Below are positions 36,331 to 47,464 of a stretch of DNA of 64,000 bases, one piece after another. Source of the stretch: Sipunculus nudus. Its lineage: Eukaryota > Annelida > Sipuncula > Golfingiida > Sipunculidae. A program made the translations under genes and the position numbers. The DNA is taken from the NCBI GenBank assembly GCA_026874595.1, contig CM049318.1, positions 50,314,750 to 50,378,749 on the forward strand, written 5' to 3'. The notes below the pieces were generated by a model. It ran no database searches, was not told the origin of the DNA, and worked only from the letters and a program-made list of their open reading frames with translations. How positions within the stretch are numbered: the first letter of the stretch is position 1; every line of letters begins with the position of its first letter.

Positions 36331-37398
36331 CCGTAAAATCTCCACTTAAAATCGCACTTCCGATTAAAACCGCACCCAGACTTCGCCGAAATTCCAGGCG
36401 AGACACCGCGAGGGGCTCAAATACTAAAACCGCACCAACTTTCGCCACGGAATGATTTGACAAAAGACAATCAAGCAATCATCTAGAAATGAACACGGGT
36501 AGGTTGCGACTCGGCCATTCCTGTCCACTTTAAAAATTCCTTGGGCATTTTATTTAAACACAGCATAACACTTTTTTGCAGGGTCACTCAAGCATGAATT
36601 TTGGAAGACGTAAGGGCCGGTGAACCTCTGCCTGTTTATACAGATTTTATATTCCGTGCCGTATTCTTGTTTGCTACTGATTTGTCATTATATTTTGGAA
36701 AAAATATTCTGCTGATCCATTTCAAGTCAATTTATATTTTAATTCTAAAAGTAATATTTTGAAATCTTAATTTTTGATGAAAATTCCATTTGCTGGAATT
36801 ACTCGGAAGATTCAAATCATTTTCATACCGGTTACTTCGGTATTATCTTCGTCACATCGTACGTTGACATCGCTCCATGTCACAATTTGCTGGTGCGTTT
36901 GAAAACATCGCTGGTCAACTAAACTAAATATCAAAGTAACTGAAGTAACCTTTTCGAGATACGCACGTATAGGAAACATGACGCTTGAAAACGAGTGATT
37001 TTAATGTAAAATTAAAGTGGCCAGTCCGGGTTAGCAAGTTTTTTCCTGAAGAAAGTTTCCGTGTGGAGAGCCATTTTGTCAAGGCAGTGTTCGCGCAAGG
37101 CACGCTGGGACGAAATAGGTGGCTGTTCTATTTACCACCCACCGCGTACAGCCGTTCAAAATATTCTTAGCAGAATACCGGGGTGTTTCAGCACATGGCG
37201 GCACTCAAACTTGATTTTAAAACGATCGTCTGCCATTGTGTGACTCTTTACGATGTCAGCTTTTTATTCATTTTACGTTTTACACAAATAATCATTGCTA
37301 ATTAATGCCGCAAATGGGTTTAAAGTGGGCTTTTACTTCAATTTTGCTTGACCATGCCCAACGAAGTGGACCGCTGTGTGTAACAGCAGGGTTGTTGT

Positions 37399-38032
37399 TA
37401 GCCATAGCACCCGTCCTCTCTTACTACGCTACGCTGTGCGAGAGCCCTAGAAGATGATTTGAGGAAACTGGAGACATTCCACATGACAATTAAATTCTTA
37501 TATTTCGTATGAAAATGTCGTATTCGTTAAGAAATAAAGATATTCTTATCAAATACGCATATAACATACCACTTAGACAGTGCTTGTCCACTTTAAATGT
37601 TGATTAGAAGAATATGTATTATCCTAATAAACGGTGATACACGGGGAACGATGTCTGCTCTGGGTTTTCCCCCAGCCACGGCTGGCCGGCAGCCGCCTGT
37701 GTAACCAGTGGTAACGGGCCTTGTTGGCTCAGCGAGCAAAGGTCACGTAGTTCATTTTTTCAGATTCTGAGACAGTTTCAAGCGCAATGGTTGCAAAGTT
37801 TTAAAAGTGAGTCTTGTTTACATACTAAAACATAATATTTAGCTGAATTTCTTGGTCATTCGAATAAAGTACTATATCTCCCTTAGATTACTTAAAGTTT
37901 CCTTGTAATAAACGCACTATTTGATTTTACACGATTTTTTCCCGACAAGGGTTTGAAGTTCTCCAGTTTACTCTGAAGCTTTTTATGCGGCGGTATCCAG
38001 AGTCCTGGATACCGCCGCATTTAATGCAGTTA
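37399..38032 (+). mobile_element. 634-bp element with 9-bp target duplication, copy 1
   Basis: A near-identical 643-bp copy lies at 44138-44780. This copy is bounded by the perfect direct repeat GGTTGTTGT (37390-37398 and 38033-38041). It starts TAGCCATAGCACCCGTCC and ends AATGCAGTTA; the two ends do not form a clear inverted repeat. A strong hairpin lies 12 nt from the right end. A GC-rich stretch near 37660-37720 has no recognised function. No reading frame resembles a transposase. Superfamily unknown; 9-bp duplications occur in MULE and Merlin elements. Confidence 0.85.
37985..38020 (+). other. Perfect 16-bp-arm hairpin near element end
   Basis: Arms ATGCGGCGGTATCCAG and CTGGATACCGCCGCAT are exact reverse complements around the loop AGTC. 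The second element copy keeps both arms intact (44733-44768) while its loop reads GGTC. Confidence 0.95.
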
Positions 38033-38379
38033 GGTTGTTGTAAACGTATTATTTGGTGACAATTACCAAGATTTTATAACAAGTTATATATCACACGAAA
38101 ACTAATCAGCAATATTTAATTTATAAATAACAAATAATCGTAAATAATACATTTACACACGGCTCCCATGCAAGAACAGTCTTCGAAAGTTGCAATATTA
38201 TCGCCCACGTGCCGGCCCAAAAACGATGTCTGCCAGAATGATATTCAGGAAACCCTTCTAGTATAAACCGCACAGTGCTTTCAGGAAATCAACCTGATTT
38301 CAAGATTTTGAATTTCTTGATTAAACCGCGGTTTTAAGTGGAGATTTTACGGTAATTTGTGAATGGATGTACCCTGTTA

Positions 38380-39250
38380 CATTGACCTTTGACTTAGTTA
38401 CCCCAAAATCTAAAGGTAACTTCCGCTATTGGCAGGTGTGACATATATGGCAGATGGAAGGTTTGTGATAAAAAGTTTGGCTTAAAATCCATCATCAATC
38501 TTTCTAAAGTAGTAGGTCCTGTGACCTTGACCTTTGATCTCATGACACAAGAAACTACAGAGTTCTTGCTTTAGTGGTGGACCATATATGTCATGTTTGA
38601 AACCAATATTTCAATCCAAACTGGTGTTATCATCTGGAAACTAATATTTGGATAGATGGCCCCCTGACTTGACTTTTGAACCTGTGACCCAAAAATTCAG
38701 AAGTTTCTTCCAATATTGCGGATAATTAGCAGGTGAACTATATCTGGAAGATTGAAGGTTTGGGATTGAAAGTTTGGCTTAAAATACATCTACAATCTTT
38801 TAAAAGAAGTGGGGCTTGAGATCTTGACCTTTGACCTGAAAAATCAACACATTTTTTTATATTACTGGTTGGTCTTGATTGTCAAGATTGAAACCAATAT
38901 GTCAATCCAAACTGGAGTTATCATCCGGAAATAAATATGTGGATGGACAGATGGCCCCTGTGACCTTGACCTTGTTACCCCAAAACCAATCAGGTTGTTC
39001 CCCTATTGGCAGGTCAGCTATATATGTGCAAGATGGAAGGTTTGGAATAAAAAGTTTGGCTTAAAGTGCATCCACAATCTTGCTAATTAAGTGGGTCCTG
39101 TGACCATCAAGTTCATGCATTAGAGGTGGGCCATTATATAAGTCAAATTTGAAATCTATATGTCAATCCAAACAAGAGTTATCACCAGGAAACAAATTTA
39201 ACAGACATACAGAAAGACAAACAGATAGACAGACTGTTCCCCAGGTGGTA
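38380..39250 (+). repeat. Tandem repeat, 3 x about 290 bp, with DR1-like motifs
   Basis: The block GAAGGTTTG followed by AAAGTTTGGCTTAAA recurs at 38457, 38754 and 39036 (periods 297 and 282). Units also contain TGACCTTGACCTTTGA-type strings. At 38825-38837 the sequence TGACCTTTGACCT is the exact inverse of a DR1 nuclear-receptor half-site pair (AGGTCA, one-base spacer, AGGTCA). Function is not implied by the motif alone. Confidence 0.78.
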
Positions 39251-39426
39251 CCTAATCCCTCAACAGCATTTTGTTAAAATCTGTCCATAATTTTTTTAGG
39301 TAATTAAAACTGCTAATATACAAGCCGAATAATGGTGAAAACATAATGCATTGCCAAATGGCGCTGAGAAGTAGAATAAGGAGCAGTTGTCATAAAATGA
39401 ATACTGGAGTGTCTATGAAATGCATC

Positions 39427-39750
39427 TAAAAGTAATTTTTATTGTTATCAAAATGTACTTCATAGTAAATAAATAAGCCAGCATTCAAACATGCATAAAA
39501 TGTAACAATTTTTATCCATTTTAATTTTTTCACATTTGTGAATACTATTCAATAATTCACCACTCATAACAATGGACAAAAGTAAAATAAAAGTAATTTT
39601 TATTGTTATCAAAATGTACTTCATAGTAAATAAATAAGCCAGCATTCAAACAGGCATGAACAGTTACAATTTTTATCAATTTCATTATTTCACATTTGTG
39701 AATACTATTCAATAATTCACCACTCATAAAAATGGACAAACGTAAAATGT
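39427..39750 (+). repeat. Two-unit tandem duplication, 161-bp period
   Basis: The block starting TAAAAGTAATTTTTATTG at 39427 recurs at 39588 and stays nearly identical through AATAATTCACCACTCATAA and AATGGACAAA. The high identity suggests a fairly recent duplication. Confidence 0.88.
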
Positions 39751-40089
39751 TTCTAAATTGCTTATCAAGATTTTTTACAAAGCAAGGCATGTTAACAAAA
39801 CAACTGCTATCAGTAATAACATCTAATCCTCTGAACACTGGTAAAAATTATAATGGGTTTTCGTGGAATGAAACTTCCTGAGAGCCATCAAGCTCGTGAC
39901 ACAACGGCAAAATAGTACGCCTGCTCAAGTAGTGTAATCAAACCAGATAAAGTCTAACAAGAATAACTTGTAAATTAAATTCCAATACACAACTAACCGC
40001 ATATTCATGCAACATGCATAGAATTACATTATGCAAGTTCTCTTTATTGTTTTTTCGCAAACAGAGACATAATCTAACGATCACAACAT

Positions 40090-40470
40090 GTAAAAGTAAA
40101 ACAAAATATCCAGACTCGTTGCACAGCCACCGGGCGAGCTGGGTAATTTGAAGAAGTTATCGTAAAACAGCTTTTCACTTTCCGTTCTGTCCGGAGAAGA
40201 CTACAGTACATTAATGTCCCTACTCAAGAAACAGGCTATGTTACCAGTCTCAGGAATATCACAGGGAAACTTGCCTCAAAACACTTGCATCTAACGTGGA
40301 CAGCTTGGCCGATTAGTTACCCCGGCTGACACACGGTGTCGCTAGAGACAGACGAACGCGAACTCGCCCTAGTGCCAACTCGCAACAGCCCGCGAAGTCG
40401 TGACACCAGAGAGCAACTTCAGCCTCGCCACCGACGGCGACGCTACAGTTTTTATCCAAATTGCGCCAGT
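40090..40470. other. CpG-rich segment, unassigned
   Basis: CG dinucleotides are much denser here than in the flanking AT-rich DNA. It lies about 5 kb upstream of the first ALG12 coding exon found, on the correct side for an ALG12 promoter or leader exon. The minus strand has a T-run followed by CAG near 40475 and an AATAAA near 40050, which would also fit a separate short transcript. I cannot decide between these. Confidence 0.3.
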
Positions 40471-40499
40471 CCCTGAAAAAAAAAACGATTTAGGGGTCA

Positions 40500-42650
40500 G
40501 TACTTATGGACTGTTTCCAGCACCAGGGCTATAGCCTGAGCAAAGTCTGAGATTGGGGGGGGGGGGGGGGGGGGGCAGTAAATGCTTTGTCAGAGCGAAG
40601 CACCACTAGTGATAGGATATTTTCCCCTCCCACGTTGTGGAATTTTTTAAATTACATGCTATAGATTGGCATTTATGTGAGAATTTTCATATGATATAAA
40701 TAAGCTCTTATCACTGAAACTTCATTTTTATTTACATTTCATGCTTTTTTACTTTAAGCCTGCTTTTTTCAACTTTCTTGCAAATAGGCCTACTCTGCCA
40801 ACTTTTTTTTTTGCCTTCGAATGCTCAGATCTCAGCTACGGTAGGCCTACTGAGGTCCTTGAACAAGTGTGGAAGTCTTACCCGGTTACCAGTACCAGCA
40901 CAGCCACGTGCTCAACTTGCCAGTCACAACAGGCCCACGTATAACGGTGTCTACCAAAGCAGACCGGAGTGACCAACCCATATACCAGGGGCCTGCCTTC
41001 TCATATTCGTCATAAACTGTCCTCGTGGAGTGCAAGCACATGACAACATTGTCAAGGAGCTGTTTCCTTGATTAACGGAACAGTGACTTTAGGCGACATA
41101 AACACGAGAACTCGAGGAGATTTCCCAAAACCAAAGAATGTTTAACTTTAATAATGGTGATTAAGAACAATCATCAACTTTTTCCACTGCTGCCACCAGT
41201 GGCATAGAAGAACAAGACACCTAGAAAAAAAGACTACTTATCGTGCACTTATCTGCTTATTAACTGACAATCCTGAAGTATTAATACCACAGGGTTTCTT
41301 TTACACAAGAAGTAACGTTACATCGGCGGGCTGCCGGTTTTGAATTTGACATCGCCATTGTGAATATATGCTCTCATTATTACCGCCGTTGTAAAAAATG
41401 TTAACCCCCCCCCCCCCCCAATGAAATAGCACCACGTGTTGCCGCCAAATTTGCGTTAAACCTATTGTTAAATGACCGTCAAACAATCATTTAATCGTTT
41501 GTTTTTTAGGTAACAGAACAAATGAGAGTACACGTCCCCGATTGGTAATCACTGTTACAGTGACGACACGTCATTTTATTGGTTCTTTTAAAAATATTGG
41601 TCACTTCTTAAAAATATTGCCGACTAGCTACCGTTCATACAAGCGGGCCATGAATGAGGTATTACGGAAAAGGAAACATTTCGAGTTATAGGGAAATTTC
41701 GAAAGATCTCAAATCAGTTCTTAGAAGGGTCGCGGCTGTCAAACATTCATGGCGGGGGCCACGTTTATGCAGGAAGGAGCTGCTTATTTCCTTAGTGGAA
41801 GATATTTAAGTATTGTTTATGGCCCAATGAAATGTAATGCAAGCCGTGAGGTTTGCGAGGCTTGTGTCACATGGCAGGCGAGCCGTTAAGGATTGTTAAT
41901 AATGACACCCCACAGTAAGGGCTGACAGGTAATACTGCCAATGTTATTTCGTTTGGCGCGTGCAGCACTGATAATACCTTACGTAAATACGTAACTTAAA
42001 TGTTCGACTTTTAAGTGTGTGTAACGGGCATAAGCCCAGGGGTATCATGTAACTTTTTCCCGATAGGAACCTTGCTAGGCAGTAGACCCTGATGACATGC
42101 GTGCCGAGGTATTTGAAATGGCCATAGGAGTTCTGAGTATTCTGTGTATTTTTCTGATAGTTTTTTTTTTACCTCGGGTGAGACCACTACGGCGAGGCCA
42201 AGAGCACAGGGGGCCGAGGGTATACCCTCCAGCTGGCGGACATCCCGGGAGGAAGGAAGTAGCAGGCCAGCATCTGGAAGTCTGGTGAGACGCAGAGTCT
42301 CCGACCAGCACCGCACGGTCGACGCAGGGGACGTGAACGAGGCCGAGAGAGGGAGCGTGAGTGTGGCCGGCGGAGGAGTGAGCTTCGTCCGAGACGTGAC
42401 GAGAGGTATCGAGATACGGCTGGTGAGGACTGGGGTGCACGAGTCCAGCACAGAAGACCTGGGTCTGAGTAATGAAGTCAGAGTGCAGCGGATCGTGTGG
42501 GCGTCCCAGGATTTCCAACAGATCTCGTATTTTTGTTTAGAGTAGATACCTTTTATGTATTAGATAGGGTAAACGCATTTAAGCTGGTCTCTGCTCTTAT
42601 TGTGAGACTTGAGTGAGTGTGCGTGTAAACGAGCGCGTGGTTCAGACAGC
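40500..42650. other. No gene recognised; GC-rich open segment at 42.07-42.55 kb
   Basis: Contains homopolymer runs (poly-G near 40555-40577, poly-C near 41405-41420). Between about 42070 and 42545 the sequence is CpG-rich and open on both strands in several overlapping frames of 130-147 residues. None shows a family motif, so the openness probably reflects base composition or a transposon leader or LTR. Confidence 0.35.
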
Positions 42651-42654
42651 CAGA

Positions 42655-42910
42655 CAAGGACGTCACAACCAAAATCCACAACTATCTGTATGGAAAGAGC
42701 TTCACAGTTCAGACCGACCATAAACCGTTAATTATGATTTTGGACACCCTTGACCAGTGCTCCAATGAGGCTACAAAGGTTACTTTTCAATGTCCAAGAG
42801 CATGACTTTAGACTGGAATATATATGGCTTATAAACCATATAGGCCTATATATATGGCTTTGTCATATACCCTAAGCCGGTTACCAAATCCAGACAAAAA
42901 AAAGACTAAG
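42655..42910 (+). pseudogene. Ty3-type retrotransposon RNase H fragment
   Basis: The translation includes NYLYGKSFTVQTDHKPL (about 42683-42730), a typical RNase H motif of Ty3 elements, and 120 bp later TLSRLPNPDKKK, the sequence that normally follows RNase H. The part between them is frameshifted. No other domain of the element is attached. Confidence 0.8.
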
Positions 42911-43471
42911 TTCCACACGACCTTTGAGTGAATGGCATCTATTTGAGTGATACTGACACTTTTTTTGTCCTGATCAATTTTGGCAGTGCTAATTAAGTGG
43001 CACTCGAAGAGGAAACAAATAATTACCAAGTACCGTGAGTCACCTGATCACTCGTGGATGGCCAGAAAACTATTATAGAATTTCCTGAAATCTAAAGAAA
43101 ACACTGATCATACCGGAATGTTATAATATTAGATTAAATTAGAAACTATATAATCTCTACTAGGAGTAGGTACACATGACATTAGGTGTGCTTACTCTAC
43201 AAGAAGTGCTCCGTATGATCAGCCTGTAATACATAATAAAACTGTATTATAAAGAAGTACTCATTATTACTTCAACGAATATCATGAGTATCGAGTCTAT
43301 TGATTCTAACATTGCAGCAACCAAGTTCACATTCTCTTCCATGAAACCGCCACAAAAAAAAAAAAAAAAAAATAGGAATCCCAAGAGACCACTGAGGAAT
43401 TATTTTACCATATGGTTCTGCTTGCTTGGAATTTCAACCTGACAGGATTAGACTGAAGCCCAAGACGCAGT

Positions 43472-43681
43472 ATGCAGCTCTTCACCAACGTTTCGCTGAC
43501 GCCCTCGGCAATAGCAGCGTATCACAAGTTATTCAGGAACCAACCTTGCTATAACAAACCGCCCGGGGCAGCTCAACCGCACACAAGTTTTTCTGGTATT
43601 AGTGATCATGATGCTGTGTACTGCGAGCTTTATGTAAACCCCCAAACAAATAAACAGATGAAAATAGGATATAAGATATAA
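43472..43681 (+). pseudogene. Possible LINE endonuclease C-terminal fragment
   Basis: The frame contains GISDHDAVYCELYV near 43594-43636, which fits the SDH motif at the end of AP-like endonuclease domains of non-LTR retrotransposons. Only about 30 residues are convincing; the rest of the frame is unassigned. A poly-A run lies about 100 bp upstream (43353-43371). Confidence 0.5.
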
Positions 43682-43973
43682 CAATCTAAATCTAAGCTGG
43701 GATCAACAAAGCTGGGATCAACATAACAGTATGATTACTAAAAAGGCGGGTAATTCGCTGAACTTGATCAGGAGAAACATCCAAATTGGAAATTCACAGG
43801 GCCTTTCTGTATGACATACCTAGCCGCCGATGCTTCATTCTTTCTTTTTTTTTGTGTTCGACATTTTCTTTTTATTGTGTTCGACATGTTCAGACGGTTG
43901 CGCCGCCGGTCCCTCAAGGGTTAGATTTCACTTTTGTGAAGAAAAGTTTTGTGTCAGATTGCACGCTAAATTT

Positions 43974-44073
43974 GTGTTATACACTCATTCAAAAGATTAA
44001 GTGGGTCCGATAAAAGGGTGGGCGTGTTATACACTCATTCAAAAGATTAACTGGGTCCGATAAAGGGGTGGGC
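43974..44073 (+). repeat. Two-unit tandem duplication, 50-bp period
   Basis: GTGTTATACACTCATTC begins at 43974 and again at 44024; each unit ends GATAAA(A/G)GGGTGGGC. The units are nearly identical. It lies about 60 bp upstream of the second hairpin-ended element. Confidence 0.9.
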
Positions 44074-44137
44074 GGGTAAATATTCTTAGTGGGTCACGAT
44101 GGGGACATTCCTCGCCTTTCATCAGATAGGGCAAGAT

Positions 44138-44780
44138 TAGCCCTAGCACCCGTCCTCTCTTACTACGCTACGCTGTGCGAGAGCCCTAGAAGATGATTTG
44201 ACGAAACTGGAGACATTCCACATGACAGTTAAATTCTTATATTTCGTCTGAAAATGTCCTATTCGTTAAGAAATAAAGATATTCTTATCAAATACGCATA
44301 TAACATACCAATAATACAGTGTTTGTCCACTTTAAATGCTGATTAGAAGAATATGTATTATCCTAATAAACGGTGATATACATGATACACGGGGAACGAT
44401 GTCTGCTCTGGGTTTTCCCCCAGCCACGGCTGGCCGGCAGCCGCCTGTGTAACCAGTGGTAACGGGCCGTGTTGGCTCAGCGAGCAAAGGTCACGCAGTT
44501 CATTGTTTCAGATTCTGAGACAGTTTCAAGCGCAAGGGTTGCAAAGTTTTAAAAGTGAGTCTTGTTTACATACTAAACCATAATATTTAGCTGAATTTCT
44601 TGGTCATTCAATTAAAGTACTATATCTCCCTTAGATTACTTAAAGTTTCCTTGTCATAAACGCACTATTTGATTTTACACGATTTTTTTCCGACAAGGGT
44701 TTGAAGTTCGCCAGTTTACTCTGAACCTTTTTATGCGGCGGTATCCAGGGTCCTGGATACCGCCGCATTTAATGCAGTTA
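44138..44780 (+). mobile_element. 643-bp element with 9-bp target duplication, copy 2
   Basis: Direct repeat of 37399-38032 in the same orientation, with scattered substitutions and a short insertion near 44380. Flanks are GGGCAAGAT (44129-44137) and GGGCACGAT (44781-44789), an 8-of-9 match unlike the flanks of copy 1. That supports two independent insertions and fixes the element boundaries. The terminal hairpin is intact at 44733-44768. Confidence 0.85.
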
Positions 44781-44789
44781 GGGCACGAT

Positions 44790-45229
44790 CTACTTGCCGA
44801 AGCAATCAGAGAGACCACTATGTCACATGACCTGCAAACCAGACCAGGATCTCGCTGTGTAGACATCAGTCAACGATACACATCGGGAAAAACTTCAATC
44901 TGGAGCACAACCTGGACTTTTTCCTCCTTGATCGAAACCTTTTATCCGCCTACTGTGGTTCACTTTCCACAGTCTCGGCACAAGCTTGCTATTTCGCTTC
45001 GCTGCTTAACCACACAACATATTCTGATTCCACCCTCGTCCTCCGACTAATCGGCAGTGCGTCGTCAATTGAGTAGTGTCTATTCCTAGCCCCCGCTTCG
45101 TTGCAACTACTTCACGTGTGGATACGTCTGCGAATACTTAATAACCCTTTTTACAGCGATATCTATACATCTGGTTATAAAAAGAGGTTGATTGTCAGTT
45201 AAAGTATAGCTACCTAGGATAACTGGCTT
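44790..45229. other. No gene recognised
   Basis: The sequence is moderately CpG-rich with a 105-residue chance frame but no family motif. It may belong to the MULE remnant that follows, but no inverted terminal repeat could be found to bound that element. Confidence 0.35.
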
Positions 45230-46230
45230 AGTCGGACGTTTATAATGCATTATCCAGCAAGTACACGGCGTGCTTTATAACAAAGGAACAATTCCTACAA
45301 TTATTGGTTATACCAATGAGCAAATTTTGGACATTGCAAGATTTTGTGGTGAAGGATACAGTGCCCTTGGTTTCGACAAGACATTCAATAAAGGGGATGT
45401 ATTTGTGACAGCCAGTGCATTTAAAAACAAGGCAGTTATCAACAGTGAAATCGGAAGTCCCCCAATTTTCCTCGACACAGTCATGTTGCACAGCGATTCC
45501 TGTATGATGTCATACAAGTTCTTCAGACAAATTTTTGATATAATTAAAGAAACCAACCAAATAATAAACAAGATGGTGTTAGGCACGGACTAATAACTAG
45601 CGATGAAAAAAACAATTAGTGCCGTGTTCCTAAAGGCAACACAGGTGTTATGCACCCGCCACCTTCGCCGGAATGTGGAATGGTATCTTGCTAATAAAGT
45701 TGGTGTTCACGTCAAATAAAGGAGAAGTATCTTTGGAATAACGGTCTGTCTTCATACGAATATTACTTGGTCTTTGAAGAGAGGAAACAACAACTGATTG
45801 AGTTTGTTCGAGAAAAGGCACCAGCTTTCTCGAAATACCTGGAAGACCGATTATTCCTACTATTAGAAAAGAATGTGGTCATACCGGTTCAGAGAGGTGC
45901 GACAGAACATAACTGGACAAACAACAACAAAACCTGCACCACCTTGTAATCAAAATATTCTCAGTTGTTCAAAGACTACACGGACTTAGAAAGATCACTC
46001 ATCAGAAAGGGGAACTACCATCTTGCTGAATCATACAGACACCACTCAATGGCCCCCGGTGTGTGGTCTCCCAAATCTGCTGAAGATCGAAAACGTTTCT
46101 TCCATAAAATTCCTCAAAGACAAAATCGAGCCCAGGGAATTTGTATGTTGAACAGATGGTACCGCATAAGTGCCAACCCCAAAAGGTGGTAAAAAACCTG
46201 GACAGCGAAAACGAAAAGCAAGTGAAAGGA
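45230..46230 (+). pseudogene. Broken MULE-type transposase
   Basis: Reading across several frames gives a recognisable Mutator-like transposase. ALGFDKTFNKGDVFVT carries the first catalytic Asp in the characteristic D-x-TF-x-x-G context (about 45390-45410). VLGTD (about 45578-45592) is the second Asp region. CTRHLRRN (about 45650) gives the CxxH motif between the second and third acidic residues. Later blocks are TEHNWTNNN and WSPKSAEDRKRFFHK. Two stop codons directly follow the second Asp and at least three frameshifts follow, so it cannot be active. No terminal inverted repeats were located. Confidence 0.7.
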
Positions 46231-46354
46231 TAAAAACAACAACAAAAAAAACCAAAGATTATTCCCATGGACTAGTCTGGTTGATGCACAATCTCTGTTA
46301 GATTTGACTTACCATATATCTAATACTAATATGTATCTAATATGTATGTATATA

Positions 46355-47462
46355 CAGTCGAACCTCTATAATGTGGGCACCCTTGGGACTGGACCAAAGT
46401 GCCCACTTTATAGAGGTGCCCACTATATGGAGGTGATGAGTGCTGCCCCCTAGTACGATATATTGCTTGTTATATATATTTTATAAGCACAAAATTGCAA
46501 AGCAGCATGCGGTTTTTAGCATTAACATGGGAAGTAATAATTCTTAATGATATATTCTTTGAAAACAAGTCATTTTCTGATAGAAAAATACACTAGTGAA
46601 AAAGCAAAGACAGTGCGTCACTTATCTAAATAATATAATCATAAGAACAATTCTATAACAAGTAGGTAAGACACAAACATTAATCCAATCACTGGAAATC
46701 AATTTAACATTTAAAGTGTGTGATACACTTTGAATGAATGTGTTAAATTTTTACAATTCTTATACTTGGTGAAAAAGTCTGTGATTGTAGATTTTTTGGA
46801 GCAAAGTGCACATTGTAGCTTTGCATTTGCTTTTAGAGAGTCCAGATTGAACACCATTTCAACAGTATGAATCGTTTGGTAACAACTGTTAAATAAACAC
46901 TGCCCTGGTCTGGTGAGCATATACCTGACCAGCTGTGATGGGCAAGAGGGACATTTAGCTGTGTCAGCAGGGCTTCCTTCCACTCTTGGTAGCCAAACAA
47001 ATAAATATTAATTAATTAGCACAGGGGCATCTAGTCTTGGGTGATCTCTGACTTGAGCCGGTGCAGGCATATTAATCTAATTATATGCATGCATTTCAAG
47101 TCTTGAGTTAAGTATAATCATTATTATGCAATGTTCACTTGTACACCTCTGAATTTGGTTCGTTTTGATTGTTAGAATTAAAATTTATGAATATTGTTAT
47201 TAAATAATTAAGAATTAATATTATCTTATAACTTTAAAAGTGCTATAAAGAAGGCTTACAAAGTTGCTGTAAGGAGAGAGTTCAACCTTAAAAATCCGTG
47301 AAGTGCCCACATTAGCTCTGGAAAACTGCCCACTTTACAGAATATAGAGGTGCCCACATTAGCTAAACATAATAAAGAGAAGAAAAAACGGGACTGCCCA
47401 AAAGTGCCCACATTATAGAGGTGCCCACTTTATAGAGGTGCCCACTAGGAGAGGTTCCACTG
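46355..47462 (-). mobile_element. 1.1-kb pogo/Tigger-like element, truncated transposase
   Basis: Inverted ends CAGTCGAACCTCT and AGAGGTTCCACTG are flanked by TA on both sides (46353-46354 and 47463-47464). Both ends also carry clustered copies of GTGCCCAC and TATAGAGGTG. On the minus strand a 90-residue frame (46983-46711) contains CALCSKKSTITDFFTK; a TDFF tail is common at the C-terminus of pogo-family transposases. The DDE core and the DNA-binding half are absent, so this is an internally deleted, non-autonomous copy. Confidence 0.78.
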
Positions 47463-47464
47463 TA

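Larger units (their letters stand above)
36331..38352. mobile_element. 2.0-kb TA-flanked DNA transposon, no intact transposase
   Basis: The inverted ends match over 26 bp with two mismatches: left CCGTAAAATCTCCACTTAAAA then TCGCA, right the inverse of CCGTAAAATCTCCACTTAAAA then CCGCG. TA lies immediately outside each end (36329-36330 and 38353-38354), as expected for Tc1/mariner including pogo-like elements. No transposase motif could be read inside. A separate 634-bp element is inserted in it, so the host element is the older one. Confidence 0.85.

Noticed and set aside
37985-38020. Hairpin read as a Helitron 3' end
   Set aside because: Both element copies are flanked by 9-bp direct repeats, which Helitrons do not make, and the end lacks a CTRR motif.
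38380-39750. Possible CRISPR-like array
   Set aside because: The repeat units are 160-300 bp, few and eukaryotic in context; there are no short repeats with unique spacers and no cas genes.
42011-42545. Overlapping 133-147 residue frames on both strands
   Set aside because: Five frames are open at once in GC-rich DNA, which is what composition alone would give; no family motif in any of them.
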